From Candidatus Binatia bacterium (GTDB taxonomy: Bacteria; Desulfobacterota; Binatia; HRBIN30; BPIQ01): a stretch of DNA of 64,000 bases. Below the pieces are notes generated by a model. It was not told the DNA's origin. It worked only from the letters and a program-made list of their open reading frames with translations, and ran no database searches. Below are positions 1 through 11,021 of this stretch, one piece after another. The DNA is taken from NCBI GenBank assembly GCA_026004195.1, contig BPIQ01000001.1, positions 1,104,122 to 1,168,121 of the forward strand, given 5' to 3'. A program made the position numbers and the translations under genes. Every line of letters begins with the position of its first letter. The stretch's first letter is position 1.

Positions 1-68
1 TCCTCGTCGATCTTCTCGTAGCTCGGGTACCCCTGCCGGCGGAAATCCGTGACGATGCGCTCCACCAT
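1..68 (-). CDS. 5' end of an unidentified gene, runs off the window
   Basis: Only the first 22 codons are visible, reading leftward from an ATG at 68 and leaving the window at position 1. The visible N-terminus begins MVERIVTDFRRQG and is hydrophilic with no signal peptide. It is divergent from ileS, with about 100 bases between the two starts. The frame stays open upstream of the ATG, so the start could lie slightly further right. Too little is present to assign a family. Confidence 0.4.
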   Translation of the reverse strand, partial: MVERIVTDFRRQGYPSYEKIDE

Positions 69-168
69 GGCGTTCCCTAGGCTAGCGAGCGGATCACGGT
101 ACGGGAAGACCGACGAAAGTTGAACCCCCGAGACCCTGCTGGTAGACGGAAACCGACTTCGGTCCGGA

Positions 169-2934
169 ATGGATTACAAAGCGACGCTCAACCTCCCGAA
201 AACCACCTTTCCGATGCGTGCCAACCTGCCGCAGCGGGAGCCCGAGATCCTCCGCAAGTGGCAGGAAAAAAACCTCTACGCCGCCCTTCGGGAGAAAAAT
301 CGCGGCAAGCCCAGGTTCGTCCTCCACGACGGGCCCCCTTACGCGAACAACCACATCCACCTCGGTCAGGCTCTCAACAAGATCCTCAAGGACTTCGTCG
401 TGAAGTTCCGCAGCATGACGGGCTACGACGCCCCCTACGTTCCGGGCTGGGACTGCCACGGGCTTCCGATCGAGCTGCAGGTGGAAAAAAGCGGCGGACT
501 CCGGCGCGGCTCGGCCGACGTGGCGACGATTCTCGCCCGCTGCCGCGAGCACGCGCTCCGCTTCGTCGAGATCCAGCGCGAGGAGTTTCGCCGTCTCGGC
601 GTCCTCGGCGACTGGGAACGTCCCTACCTGACGCTCGACCCGCACTACGAGGCGGCCGAAATTCGGGAGTTCGCGCGCTTTCTCGCGGGAGGCTTCGTCT
701 ACCGGCGGAAAAAACCCGTCTACTGGTGCCCCTCCTGCGTCACGGCGCTCGCCGAGGCCGAAGTCGAGTACGCCGATCACGTGGCCCACTCGGTTTACGT
801 CGCCTTCCCGGTCGAACCGCCTTTCCCGCCTGCCCTCTCGGCACTCCGAGGGCGCGACGTGCGAGTGCTCGCGTGGACAACGACTCCCTGGACGCTGCCG
901 GCGAACCTCGCCCTGGCGTTCCATCCCGAGCTTTCCTACGTCGCAGCGGAAGTCGGCGAGCGCGTGTTCCTGCTCGCCGAAGGGCTCCTCGAGCCGACGG
1001 CGCGGGCGGCAGGATGGCAGGACGTTCGGGTCCTCGCCCGCTTCCGCGGCGCGGAGCTCGAGGGTGGAAGGGCCCGCCACCCCTGGATCGAGAGGGAATC
1101 GCGCTTCGTCCTGGCTTCCTACGTGACGCTCGAGCACGGCACCGGATGCGTCCACATCGCTCCGGGCCACGGTAGCGAGGACTACGAGACCGGAACTGCG
1201 TACGGCCTGGAGATCTACTCCCCGGTCGACCAGGAGGGCCGCTTCACGGACGAGGTTCCCGAGCTCTCCGGCACCTTCGTCTTCGACGCCGACCCGAAGG
1301 TGCTCGAGCTTTTGCGCGAGCGGGGAGCGCTCGTGGCCCACGATCGGTACACGCATTCCTACCCGCACTGCTGGCGGTGCAAGAAGCCGGTGATCTTCCG
1401 CGCCACCGAACAGTGGTTCGTTTCCGTCGAGCACGAGAATCTGCGCCGCCGGGCGCTCGAAGAAATCGACCGGGTGCGCTGGATCCCCTCGTGGGGGCGC
1501 GAACGCATTCGGGGGATGATGGAGACGCGCCCCGACTGGTGCATCTCGAGACAGCGAGCGTGGGGCGTGCCGATCGTGGCCGTCTACTGCGAGACGTGCG
1601 GAGAGCTTCTGGCCACGCCCGAGCTCGCGGAGTACGTGGCCGCCCGGGTGGAACGCGAGGGTTCCGGAATCTGGTTCACGGCCCCCGATTCCCGGGTGCT
1701 GCCCCCCGACCTCGCGTGCCCGAGGTGCCGAGGGCGCCGCTTCCGCCGGGAAAAAGACATCCTCGACGTCTGGTTCGACTCGGGGGTGAGCCACGCGGCC
1801 GTCCTGGAATCGCGGCCCGAGCTCGGCTGGCCGGCGGACCTCTACCTCGAGGGCAGCGACCAGCACCGAGGGTGGTTCCACACCTCGCTGCTCACGGCCG
1901 TCGCCACGCGCGGCGGGGCGCCCTACCGGGCCGTCCTCACCCACGGCTTTTTCGTCGACGCCGAAGGCCGCAAGATGTCGAAGTCGCTCGGGAACGTCGT
2001 GGCGCCCGAGGAGATCCTGCGGCGGCACGGGGCCGAGATCCTCCGGCTCTGGGTCGCCGCGACGGACTACCGGGAAGACATGCGGATCTCCCCCGAGATT
2101 CTCGAGCGACTCGTCGAAGCGTACCGGAGGCTCCGCAACACCGCGCGCTTTCTTCTCGGAAACCTCTACGATTTCGACCCCGACCGCGACGCCGTCGCGT
2201 ACGACGCGCGCGCTCTCCGGGAGCTCGACCGCTGGGCCCTCCACAGGCTCTCGGAGCTCGTCGAACGCTGCCGGGACGCGTACGACCGGTACGAATTCCA
2301 CGTCGTCTACCACGCGCTCAACAACTTCTGCGCCGTGGATCTCAGTGCCCTCTATCTGGACATGACGAAGGACCGCCTGTACTGCTCTCTCCCCCGGAGC
2401 ACCGAACGCCGCGCGGCGCAAACCGTGCAGTGGCACGTCCTGGACGCGCTGGCCCGCGTCATGGCGCCGGTCCTGTCGTTCACGGCCGAAGAAATCTGGG
2501 AGCACGCGCCGGCCTATCGGGGGAAGGCGGAAAGCGTCTTTCTCGCGGGATTTCCGGAGCTTCCGGCCGAGTTCCGCGACGCGGCGCTCGCGCGGAAGTG
2601 GGAACGGGTTCTCGAGCTTCGCTCCTCGGTGACGAAGAAACTCGAGGAAGCCCGAAACCGCCGCGTCATCCACCACCCGAGAGAGGCCTTCGTGCGGATT
2701 TCGCTCGACGGAAAGGAGGACGTCCTCTCCCCGGAGGAGCTCCGGGAGCTGCTCACGGTCTCGCAGGTCGAAGTCTCGAGCGACGGGGCGGAGCTCCGCG
2801 TGGAGGTGGAGCCGGCGCGCGGCTCGAAGTGCGAGCGGTGCTGGAACTTCCGCGAAGAAGTGGGCACCGATTCCCGGCACCCGACCCTCTGCGGCCGCTG
2901 CGTTCGCGTCGTCGAACAGGTGCTCCGTGGGTAA
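169..2934 (+). CDS. ileS: isoleucyl-tRNA synthetase
   Basis: Charges tRNA-Ile with isoleucine in the cytoplasm (class I aminoacyl-tRNA synthetase). The 921-residue product has the full family length. The HIGH-type motif is HIHLG at residues 62-66 after the GPPYANN segment. The tungsten-like WDCHGLPIE block and the CP1 editing domain ([10 protein letters not shown] and [12 protein letters not shown] segments) follow. KMSKS is near residue 602. The C-terminus carries the zinc-binding Cys pairs CERC and CGRC that are typical of the long bacterial form. The stop overlaps the start of lspA by 8 bases, so the two are probably co-transcribed. This ileS-lspA pairing is common in proteobacteria. The ATG at 169 gives the standard [11 protein letters not shown]-terminus. 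Confidence 0.98.
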   Translation: MDYKATLNLPKTTFPMRANLPQREPEILRKWQEKNLYAALREKNRGKPRFVLHDGPPYANNHIHLGQALNKILKDFVVKFRSMTGYDAPYVPGWDCHGLPIELQVEKSGGLRRGSADVATILARCREHALRFVEIQREEFRRLGVLGDWERPYLTLDPHYEAAEIREFARFLAGGFVYRRKKPVYWCPSCVTALAEAEVEYADHVAHSVYVAFPVEPPFPPALSALRGRDVRVLAWTTTPWTLPANLALAFHPELSYVAAEVGERVFLLAEGLLEPTARAAGWQDVRVLARFRGAELEGGRARHPWIERESRFVLASYVTLEHGTGCVHIAPGHGSEDYETGTAYGLEIYSPVDQEGRFTDEVPELSGTFVFDADPKVLELLRERGALVAHDRYTHSYPHCWRCKKPVIFRATEQWFVSVEHENLRRRALEEIDRVRWIPSWGRERIRGMMETRPDWCISRQRAWGVPIVAVYCETCGELLATPELAEYVAARVEREGSGIWFTAPDSRVLPPDLACPRCRGRRFRREKDILDVWFDSGVSHAAVLESRPELGWPADLYLEGSDQHRGWFHTSLLTAVATRGGAPYRAVLTHGFFVDAEGRKMSKSLGNVVAPEEILRRHGAEILRLWVAATDYREDMRISPEILERLVEAYRRLRNTARFLLGNLYDFDPDRDAVAYDARALRELDRWALHRLSELVERCRDAYDRYEFHVVYHALNNFCAVDLSALYLDMTKDRLYCSLPRSTERRAAQTVQWHVLDALARVMAPVLSFTAEEIWEHAPAYRGKAESVFLAGFPELPAEFRDAALARKWERVLELRSSVTKKLEEARNRRVIHHPREAFVRISLDGKEDVLSPEELRELLTVSQVEVSSDGAELRVEVEPARGSKCERCWNFREEVGTDSRHPTLCGRCVRVVEQVLRG

Positions 2935-3409
2935 GCACGCGTTTTTCGGTCTCGTCGTGGCCGGGGTCTTCGTCCTCGACCAGACGACCAAGTGGTACGT
3001 GGCCCGGAGCTTCGAGCTCCACGAATCGCTTCCCGTGATCGAGGGGTTTTTCCACCTGACCTACGTTCGCAACAAAGGCGGCGCCTTCGGGCTCCTCGCG
3101 GGCTGGGACTCGGGGCTTCGCTTGCCCTTCTTTCTCGTCGCTTCGGCTCTCGCCATCGGTTTTCTTTTCTACTTTCTGCGGCAACTCGACGAGCGCGACC
3201 GCTGGGGGCAGTTCGCCCTCGGCGGGATTTTCGGGGGTGCACTCGGGAATCTGGTCGACCGGGTGCGGATGGGGGAGGTCGTCGATTTCTTCGACTTCCA
3301 CTTCCGCGGCTACGCCTGGCCTGCCTTCAACATCGCGGACTCCTTCATCACGATCGGAGCCGTCACGCTGCTCTTCCAGTCGTTTTTCCCCCGATCGGGA
3401 CGCCATTGA
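2927..3409 (+). CDS. lspA: lipoprotein signal peptidase (signal peptidase II)
   Basis: Integral inner-membrane aspartyl peptidase that removes the signal peptide of diacylglyceryl-prolipoproteins. The 160 residues contain four hydrophobic segments. The family motifs are all present: DQTTKW near the N-terminus, VRNKGGAFG, and the two catalytic-Asp blocks [15 protein letters not shown] and [11 protein letters not shown]. The start is GTG at 2927, inside the 3' end of ileS, so translation is probably coupled. A REP-like repeat and the glnA terminator lie just downstream. Confidence 0.96.
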   Translation: MGKHAFFGLVVAGVFVLDQTTKWYVARSFELHESLPVIEGFFHLTYVRNKGGAFGLLAGWDSGLRLPFFLVASALAIGFLFYFLRQLDERDRWGQFALGGIFGGALGNLVDRVRMGEVVDFFDFHFRGYAWPAFNIADSFITIGAVTLLFQSFFPRSGRH

Positions 3410-3411
3410 TC

Positions 3412-3436
3412 CGGAGGGACGCGCTCCGTCGCGTCC
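3412..3436 (+). repeat. REP-like hairpin repeat, copy A
   Basis: A 25-base unit: CGGAG, stem GGACGCG, loop CTCCGT, stem CGCGTCC. It is a perfect 7-bp hairpin behind a GGAG tetranucleotide. It sits three bases after the lspA stop. The same unit recurs at seven other places between 10.9 and 19.8 kb. This copy has no inverted partner nearby. Confidence 0.75.
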
Positions 3437-3450
3437 GAAGGACCGATGCA

Positions 3451-3481
3451 AGAAAAACCGGTCTCCCGGAAGGGAAACCGG
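3451..3481 (-). terminator. rho-independent terminator of the amtB-glnB-glnA operon
   Basis: On the minus strand a 10-bp stem with one mismatch (arms 3472-3481 and 3458-3467, tetraloop at 3468-3471) is followed by TTTTTCTT. It lies 48 bases past the glnA stop and faces the right way to end the nitrogen operon. It is also close to the convergent lspA end. Confidence 0.75.
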
Positions 3482-3528
3482 CCGTCTTGCGAACGCCGCG
3501 AGCCTGCGGGCCGGCGGACCCGGCAGGA

Positions 3529-4941
3529 TCAGCCGTCGTAGTAGAGGGCGAACTCGTAGGGGTGAGGACGGAGTCGGATCGCGTTCACCTCGTGCTCCAT
3601 CTTGTACTCGATCCAGGTGTCGATCACGTCCTGCGTGAAGACGTCGCCCTTCAGCAGGAACTCGTGGTCGCGCCTGAGGCACTGGAGAGCTTCCTCGAGG
3701 CTCGCCGGCATGGAGGGCACCCCCTCGAGCTCCTCGGGTGTGAGCGAATAGATGTCCTTGTCGAGCGGTTCTCCCGGGTCGATCTTGTTCTGGATGCCGT
3801 CGAGTCCCGCCATGAGCATGGCCGCGAACGTGAGGTAGCCGTTGCAGAGCGGGTCGGGGAATCGGACCTCGATCCGCTTGGCCTTCGGGGAGGGCGAATA
3901 CATCGGGATGCGGACGGCGGCCGAGCGGTTCCGGCTCGAGTAGGCGAGGTTCACGGGCGCCTCGAAGCCGGGGACGAGCCTGCGGTAACTGTTGGTCGAG
4001 GGGTTCGAGAAGGCCGCGATGGCCGGGGCGTGCTTGAGGATGCCGCCGATGTAGTGGAGCGCGAGCTCGGAAAGGCCACCGTAACCGTCACCCGCAAAGA
4101 GGGGCTTTTCGCCCTTCCAGATGGACTGGTGGGTGTGCATCCCGGATCCGTTGTCCTGGAAGATGGGCTTCGGCATGAAGGTCGCCGTCTTTCCGTGACG
4201 GCGGGCGACGTTCTTCACGATGTACTTGTACCACTTCAGCGCGTCGCCCATCTTCACGAGCGGAAGAAAGCGCATGTCGATCTCGGCCTGACCGGCCGTG
4301 GCGACCTCGTGGTGCTGCTTTTCCACCCGGATGCCGACCTGCTCCATGATCAGGACCATTTCCTGCCGGATGTCCTGCAGGGAGTCGGTCGGCGGCACGG
4401 GGAAGTAGCCCTCCTTGTAGCGGGGCTTGTAGCCCAGGTTCGGGTTCTCTTCGCGGCCGCTGTTCCAGCGCCCTTCCTTCGAATCCAGGAAGTAGAACCC
4501 GCAGTGCTCGTTCTGGTCGAAGCGGATGTCGTCGAGAATGAAGAACTCGGGTTCCGGCCCGAAGTACGCCACGTCCCCGATGCCCGTGGACTTGAGATAC
4601 GCCTCGGCCTTCCGTGCGATGTTCCGCGGGTCGCGCGTGTACTCTTCCTTGGTGATCGGGTCCACGATGTTGCAGATGAGGCTCAGGGTCTTCTCCTGCA
4701 TGAACGGGTCGACGACGGCCGTTTCCGGATCGGGGACCACGAGCATGTCCGAAGCGTTGATGGGCTGCCAGCCGCGGATCGAGGACCCGTCGAACCCGGT
4801 CCCTTCCTCGAAGAGCCGCTCGTCGAGCTCCGACATGGGAATCGTGAAGTGCTGCCACGTGCCCAGGAAGTCGAGGAACTTGAGATCCACGCAGACGCAC
4901 TTCTGCTCTTTGGCGAACTTGACGACCTCTTTGGGAGTCAT
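3529..4941 (-). CDS. glnA: glutamine synthetase, type I
   Basis: ATP-dependent condensation of glutamate and ammonia to glutamine, working as a cytoplasmic dodecamer. The 470 residues match the GSI length. Visible motifs are the N-terminal beta-grasp segment with [12 protein letters not shown], the metal-site block GPEPEFF, the ATP-site region with GSGMHTHQS, and NRSAAVRIP. The loop DIYSLTPEE carries the tyrosine that GlnE adenylylates in GSI-beta enzymes, so adenylylation control is likely. The start has a strong GGAGGAGGT ribosome-binding site. It is the last gene of amtB-glnB-glnA, followed by a good terminator. This arrangement couples ammonium uptake, PII sensing and assimilation. Confidence 0.97.
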   Translation of the reverse strand: MTPKEVVKFAKEQKCVCVDLKFLDFLGTWQHFTIPMSELDERLFEEGTGFDGSSIRGWQPINASDMLVVPDPETAVVDPFMQEKTLSLICNIVDPITKEEYTRDPRNIARKAEAYLKSTGIGDVAYFGPEPEFFILDDIRFDQNEHCGFYFLDSKEGRWNSGREENPNLGYKPRYKEGYFPVPPTDSLQDIRQEMVLIMEQVGIRVEKQHHEVATAGQAEIDMRFLPLVKMGDALKWYKYIVKNVARRHGKTATFMPKPIFQDNGSGMHTHQSIWKGEKPLFAGDGYGGLSELALHYIGGILKHAPAIAAFSNPSTNSYRRLVPGFEAPVNLAYSSRNRSAAVRIPMYSPSPKAKRIEVRFPDPLCNGYLTFAAMLMAGLDGIQNKIDPGEPLDKDIYSLTPEELEGVPSMPASLEEALQCLRRDHEFLLKGDVFTQDVIDTWIEYKMEHEVNAIRLRPHPYEFALYYDG

Positions 4942-5001
4942 GTGTTCCTACCTCCTCCTTTTCTCCGAAATGGATTTTGCGCCGCCGGAAAGTCCCGCAT
5001 A

Positions 5002-6715
<1,714 letters not shown>

Positions 6716-7193
6716 CGGGTTGCACCCCCCTTGCACGCGTGGGGGAGAGCAAACGCGGTGCCGGGGCGAGGCGACGAACGGATCGGCGCCCACGACCCTC
6801 CCAGCCCGCGGAACTGCTGCCCGAAAAAGAGGCAGTGCCTGCGCGGGATGCACGAAAACCCCTCTTCCCGGCGCGGGAGCGCGGCCTTTGCATCTTTAGG
6901 TACGTCGATCGAGGCCTCCCCCCAGCGTGGCCCCGTTTCGGAAAGGCGGGATTCCGTCACTGCGGACGCGACGTCTCGAATCGCGGGTGGATGCCGCCTC
7001 CGTGGGATCCGTGCTCGGGGACGGTGACGACGGTCGTCGTCCCACGCACCGCCGGCGTTCGCCCCGATGCCGACCATCGGGGGAGCCGGGGGTGTACGGC
7101 CGCATTCCCCAAGGACGAACCCGACGAAATCAACGAGCCCGCTCGGCGGAACGGTTCGCGCGCCACAGGCTCCGGCGACCCTGTTCGTGTTCG
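6716..7193. other. non-coding stretch upstream of amtB
   Basis: About 480 bases without a convincing gene in either direction. Open frames here are shadows with Arg/Pro-rich products. It should hold the promoter of the amtB operon, but neither a sigma-70 nor a sigma-54 promoter stands out. A short inverted repeat (CTGCC and GGGCAG around a T-rich loop) lies near 6816-6835 and its role is unknown. Confidence 0.4.
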
Positions 7194-7523
7194 TCAGGCG
7201 GAATCGGGCCGCCGGCCGCGAGAAACACGCGGGCCGACGAAGGCCCGGCCAGCACCCAGCAGGACGAAGGCGAAAAGTGCCAGGACGGCGGCCGGAGCTC
7301 CGAGCGCCGGGACGGGACGCGGAGCAGCCGCTCCGCAGGAGGCGATTCCCACTCCTCTCGGTCCGTCCCCTACGGCAATGGTGCCGTCGCTCTCGAGGGC
7401 CGAGACGCCGGCGCTTCGCTTGTCGAACGCAAAAGGGTCGAGCGTCCGGAGTCCCGCCGGCTGCCGGGTGCTCGCCGGGGCCGGTTCTTGAAGGGCCGGG
7501 ACGCCTGTGGTAGCTGCTTTGCT
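7194..7523 (-). pseudogene. 3' remnant of a gene for a membrane-anchored protein
   Basis: The minus-strand frame from about 7523 to the TGA at 7194 has good coding character but no start codon. A stop at 7524-7526 closes it upstream, right beside tRNA-Asn. The end of the product reads like an exported protein tail. It has a Gly/Ala segment with SDGTIAVGDG and a hydrophobic helix (APAAVLALFAFVLLGAG), and ends in a short Arg-rich tail. That order resembles the C-terminal sorting anchors of surface proteins. I see no upstream domain, so it is most likely a truncated remnant. A frameshift cannot be excluded. Confidence 0.3.
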
Positions 7524-7533
7524 CTACTTCTGG

Positions 7534-7606
7534 TCCCCGGTAGCTCAGTTGGTAGAGCGTCCGGCTGTTAACCGGATGGTCGCTGGTTCGAGTCCGGCCC
7601 GGGGAG
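7534..7606 (+). tRNA. tRNA-Asn (GTT)
   Basis: Complete 73-base cloverleaf. Acceptor arms TCCCCGG and CCGGGGA pair perfectly. The anticodon arm has loop CTGTTAA with GTT at 7567-7569. The T arm carries the TTCGAGT loop. The discriminator base is G and no CCA is encoded. Confidence 0.96.
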
Positions 7607-7732
7607 CTTCACCGGTGCCACCCGAGAGTCCCGGGAGCGGCGCACGGGTTCTTGCCGATGCCCCGGCTCGTAGCAGCCGGGGCTCGCCTTCCCTTGGCCA
7701 GCGAACTTCCCCATACTGGGTGTCCAGTGGAG

Positions 7733-8449
7733 ATGCCAGCCAGGCAGGCTCCCCGAAAACCCAGCTCGACGCGAAGCCCGGTTGCAGACACCGAGCGGGC
7801 CGAGCCGTCCCCTGCGCGCCACATTCCCACGACGCTCGGCGAGGCTTTTTCCGCCTTCGCGCGTCACAGAAGCCCGCGGCTCCTTTTCGTCTGCACGGTG
7901 CTGGCGGCGCTCCGGAGATCGCAGCTCGGCCCCCTTTCCGCCGCCGACTTCGTGGCCGCGGCAGCGCTCCTCGCCTTCTGGCCACTCCAGGAGTGGCTCA
8001 TCCACGTTTTCATCCTCCATTTCCGGCCGCGGAAGGTCGGCCGCTGGACGCTCGATTTCGCCGTGCCGAAGGCACACCGCGCGCACCACCGCGACCCGTG
8101 GGACTACGAGCTGCTTTTCATCCCTTTCCACTCGTACGCCTACAGCCTCCCGCTTCTCCTCCTGTCGTGGCATCTCGCTGCGCCGACGAGTGGCGTGGCA
8201 TGGAGCGGAATCACGCTCCACCTGGCACTTGCCCTCCAGTACGAGTGGGTTCATTTCCTCGTGCACACTCGCGTGCCGCCCCGCTTCGGGCCCTACCGGA
8301 TCGTGTGGCGCAACCACCGTCTCCACCACTTCCGGAACGAAAACTACTGGTACGGCGTGACACGGCTCGAGGCCGACTGGCTTCTCGGGACGGCCCCCGA
8401 ACCGGCCGCGGTGCCGGTCTCTCCCACGGCTAGGACACTCGGCGGGTAA
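7733..8449 (+). CDS. fatty acid hydroxylase / sterol desaturase superfamily membrane protein
   Basis: Predicted di-iron membrane oxygenase of the fatty acid hydroxylase superfamily; the substrate is unknown. The histidine clusters that bind iron in this family are visible: HIHVF with a nearby HFRP, HRAHHRDPWD, HFLVH, and NHRLHHF. Hydrophobic helices lie between them (AAALLAFWPLQEWL and SLPLLLLSWHL regions). The C-terminal NYWYGVTRLEADWLLGT is typical. From the ATG at 7733 the product is 238 residues. The frame is open back to a TTG at 7652 and an ATG at 7658. None of the starts has a good ribosome-binding site, so the N-terminus is uncertain. Confidence 0.8.
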   Translation: MPARQAPRKPSSTRSPVADTERAEPSPARHIPTTLGEAFSAFARHRSPRLLFVCTVLAALRRSQLGPLSAADFVAAAALLAFWPLQEWLIHVFILHFRPRKVGRWTLDFAVPKAHRAHHRDPWDYELLFIPFHSYAYSLPLLLLSWHLAAPTSGVAWSGITLHLALALQYEWVHFLVHTRVPPRFGPYRIVWRNHRLHHFRNENYWYGVTRLEADWLLGTAPEPAAVPVSPTARTLGG

Positions 8450-8594
8450 GGGGTTCGGGCTTCGCCCCGCGCCGCGAATCGCCGGTGAGCTGCCCAGGGA
8501 AGCCCGGATCGGTTCGCGCAGGGACGTCGTCACGGTAAGGTCCCGGGGGGCGGACGGCTCCGTGGCTACCCGAAGCTTGTGGCTTTCGTGGCGG

Positions 8595-9038
8595 CTAGAG
8601 AGGCTTCGCCGCGGAAAGAGAAGGCGCGAGCTCGACGAAGGCGTCGAGCACGTCGCTCCGCGTGACGATGCCCACGAGCTTCTGTTTTTCGACGATCGGA
8701 ATCGCACCGATCCTCTCTTTTCTCATGAGCCTTGCCGCGTCCTCCATGGTGGCGTCGGGGCCGAGCGTGAGCACGTTCGCCGTCATGACCATTTCGACCG
8801 TGATCCGGTCCGGGTCGTCCGGGAGGTCCGTTCGGCGGCGCGCCCGTCGGGCGGTGGAGAAGACCGACGGGAAAGCATCGCGAAGATCCCGGTCCGTCAC
8901 GATCCCCACCAAGCGACCTCCCTCGACAACCGGGAGCTGGTTCACCCGATGCTCGAGCATGAGGTCGCGCGCGTGTTGGATCGAATCGAGCGGCTTGACG
9001 GTAACGACCTTCCGCGTCATCCAGCGAGTAATTTCCAC
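8595..9038 (-). CDS. tandem CBS-domain protein
   Basis: Small cytoplasmic protein made almost entirely of one CBS pair (Bateman module), about 147 residues. Such modules bind adenine nucleotides and act as energy or ligand sensors. Repeat 1 reads MTRKVVTVKP with NQLPVVEGGRLVGIVTDRDL. Repeat 2 reads MTANVLTLGP with IGAIPIVEKQKLVGIVTRSDVL. I chose the GTG at 9038 because GGAGGAGGG lies just upstream and the product then starts next to the first CBS motif. The frame extends to an ATG at 9170, but the extra residues are low quality. No partner enzyme is adjacent. Confidence 0.85.
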   Translation of the reverse strand: MEITRWMTRKVVTVKPLDSIQHARDLMLEHRVNQLPVVEGGRLVGIVTDRDLRDAFPSVFSTARRARRRTDLPDDPDRITVEMVMTANVLTLGPDATMEDAARLMRKERIGAIPIVEKQKLVGIVTRSDVLDAFVELAPSLSAAKPL

Positions 9039-9413
9039 TGCACCCTCCTCCGTTCGCCAGCAGCCCGTTCCACGATTCGTGCCGGCAAACGCCCCTCGGG
9101 GCGAAGGCGGAGGCAAGGCCCGTCCCTTCTCGAATTCGGGAACGGCTTCGGTCGTAAGGCACTCTTCCATCCCTCATCGCACAGCGAGCCCCCGGCACCC
9201 GACCCGGCGCGCTAGCTCCGGGTCCGAGCGAAGGGTTCCGGCTTTCGGGGTAAGGTGGAGCACGATCCATCGGGCGGGGCCGTCGGCGAAGCCCGGTCCT
9301 TGTCCGTCCGGAACCTTCGGGGCTCCCCCGAGCATTCTTCGGGCCCCCCGGCGGCCGCCTCTCTTGTATCGCGCGAGGGCGCGGACCAGAATCCCTTACT
9401 GGAGGTCCAACTT
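9039..9413. other. intergenic region between divergent CBS-protein and aldehyde dehydrogenase genes
   Basis: About 375 bases separating the two divergent starts. No RNA gene, repeat or clear promoter was recognised. Both genes must have their promoters here. Confidence 0.35.
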
Positions 9414-10850
9414 ATGGCTCAGACGGCACAACTGCGGCGGATCGAAACGGTCGAGAACGAGGCGCAGCGAATCTTTCGACTCCAACGGGAGGCGTACCTG
9501 AGACACCCCTATCCCAGCCTCGATGAAAGGCGGGAAAATCTTCGCAAACTCGAGAAAATCCTGGTCGAAAACGTCGACGGCATCGCCGATGCCATCCAGG
9601 CGGACTTCGGTTGCCGCTGCCCCCAGGAAACGAAGCTCCTCGAGATTTTCGGCTGCGTGGACGGCATCCGCTACACGCAAAAGAAGCTCGCGAAGTGGAT
9701 GAGACCGCAGAAGCGAGCGGTCTCGCTCCTTTTCTTCACGGGGAAAAACCGCGTGATCCCGCAGCCCAAAGGGGTCGTCGGCATCGTTTCGCCCTGGAAT
9801 TATCCGCTCTTTCTCACCGTGAGCCCGCTTACGAGCGTCCTTGCGGCCGGAAACCGGGCCATGATCAAGATGGCGACGAACTCTCAGAACCTCTGCCGCT
9901 TTCTGGCCGAGAAGTTCCGGGAAGAGTTCCCGGAAGACACGGTCGCGATCTTGCCCGGGGTGCGGCCGCAGGAGTTCTCGACCCTGCCCTTCGACCATCT
10001 GGTCTTCACGGGCTCGGCGGACGCAGGCCGAACGGTCATGCACGCCGCCGCCGAGAACCTCACGCCCGTCACGCTCGAGCTCGGAGGCAAGTCCCCGACG
10101 ATCGTCTGCGAGGACTACGACATCGAGAAGGCAGCGTCGCACATCCTCTACGGGAAACTCATCAATGCCGGACAGACCTGCCTTGCACCGGACTACCTGT
10201 TCGTGCCCGAAACCAAACGAGACGAATTCGTCGCTGCCGCCCGGCGCATCGTGCCGCGCCGCTACAGGGACGCGAGCGATCCGTCTTACACGGCCATCAT
10301 CGACGACCGATCCTACCGGCGATTGCGCCGTGCCCTGGACGACGCCGAAAAGAAAGGAGCCACGCTCGTTCCGCTCCTCGAAGGAGCATCCTTCGACGAC
10401 GAGCGGCGCAAGTTCCCGCCCTACCTGGTCCTCGACCCGCGCGAGGACATGGTCGTGATGCAGGAGGAAATCTTCGGCCCGATCCTGCCGGTGAAGACCT
10501 ACCGGGAGATCGACGAGGTCATCGACTACGTCAACGCTCACGACCGGCCGCTCGGCCTCTACCTTTTCACGAACGACGAGAAGATCCAGGAGAAGGTGCT
10601 CTACCGCACGATTTCGGGCGGCGTGACCATCAACAACTGCGTCCTCCACGTCGCGCAGCACGACATGCCGTTCGGCGGCATCGGTGCGAGCGGCATGGGA
10701 CAGTACCACGCGTACGAGGGGTTCCTGGAATTCAGCAAGCTTCGGCCGGTTTTCACGAGCCCTCGCCTGGGAGGTCTCGAACTCATGTACCCGCCCTACA
10801 CCGAGCGTCACGAGCGCATCTTCCGCTTTCTGCTGCGATTCGGGCTGTAG
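9414..10850 (+). CDS. aldehyde dehydrogenase, coniferyl-aldehyde-dehydrogenase-like
   Basis: NAD(P)-dependent oxidation of an aldehyde to the acid; the best guess is an aromatic or medium-chain aliphatic substrate. The 478-residue product lacks a signal peptide. Motifs are PWNYPL in the cofactor-binding part, FTGSADAGRTV, the catalytic-Glu block LELGGKSP, the catalytic-Cys block NAGQTCLAPDY, and EEIFGPILPV. The C-terminal PPYTERHERIFRFLLR tail is typical of the class 3/CalB-like group, which often sits at membranes. The ATG at 9414 follows GGAGG with nine bases of spacing. Upstream in-frame sequence to 9255 is not conserved-looking. Confidence 0.92.
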   Translation: MAQTAQLRRIETVENEAQRIFRLQREAYLRHPYPSLDERRENLRKLEKILVENVDGIADAIQADFGCRCPQETKLLEIFGCVDGIRYTQKKLAKWMRPQKRAVSLLFFTGKNRVIPQPKGVVGIVSPWNYPLFLTVSPLTSVLAAGNRAMIKMATNSQNLCRFLAEKFREEFPEDTVAILPGVRPQEFSTLPFDHLVFTGSADAGRTVMHAAAENLTPVTLELGGKSPTIVCEDYDIEKAASHILYGKLINAGQTCLAPDYLFVPETKRDEFVAAARRIVPRRYRDASDPSYTAIIDDRSYRRLRRALDDAEKKGATLVPLLEGASFDDERRKFPPYLVLDPREDMVVMQEEIFGPILPVKTYREIDEVIDYVNAHDRPLGLYLFTNDEKIQEKVLYRTISGGVTINNCVLHVAQHDMPFGGIGASGMGQYHAYEGFLEFSKLRPVFTSPRLGGLELMYPPYTERHERIFRFLLRFGL

Positions 10851-10942
10851 GACATCGCGCCGTCGGAAACGGCCACGGCGAAGGCACACGCCCCGCCGCG
10901 TCCCTGGCAGTGGTACGACCCGGAGGGGCGCGGGGAGCCCGC

Positions 10943-10967
10943 CGGAGGGACGCGCTCCGTCGCGTCC
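10943..10967 (+). repeat. REP-like hairpin repeat, copy B
   Basis: Same 25-base unit as copy A: CGGAG, stem GGACGCG, loop CTCCGT, stem CGCGTCC. It lies 55 bases left of the inverted repeat of the complete IS element. About 35 bases further on (11002-11017) is a small hairpin CCACG-ACAGAG-CGTGG. It has the same ACAGAG loop as the inverted copies and may be a degenerate partner. Confidence 0.75.
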
Positions 10968-11021
10968 GGGGGGCGGGGGTTCAGGGCAAGACCGGGCATG
11001 GCCACGACAGAGCGTGGAGGA

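Noticed and set aside
94..2991. 965-codon open frame antisense to ileS
   Set aside because: Mirror of a GC-rich coding sequence; Arg/Val-rich product, no motifs, while ileS is unmistakable.
6716..7000. Sigma-54 promoter upstream of amtB
   Set aside because: A GGCAC is present near 6835 but the matching GC element at the right distance is missing.
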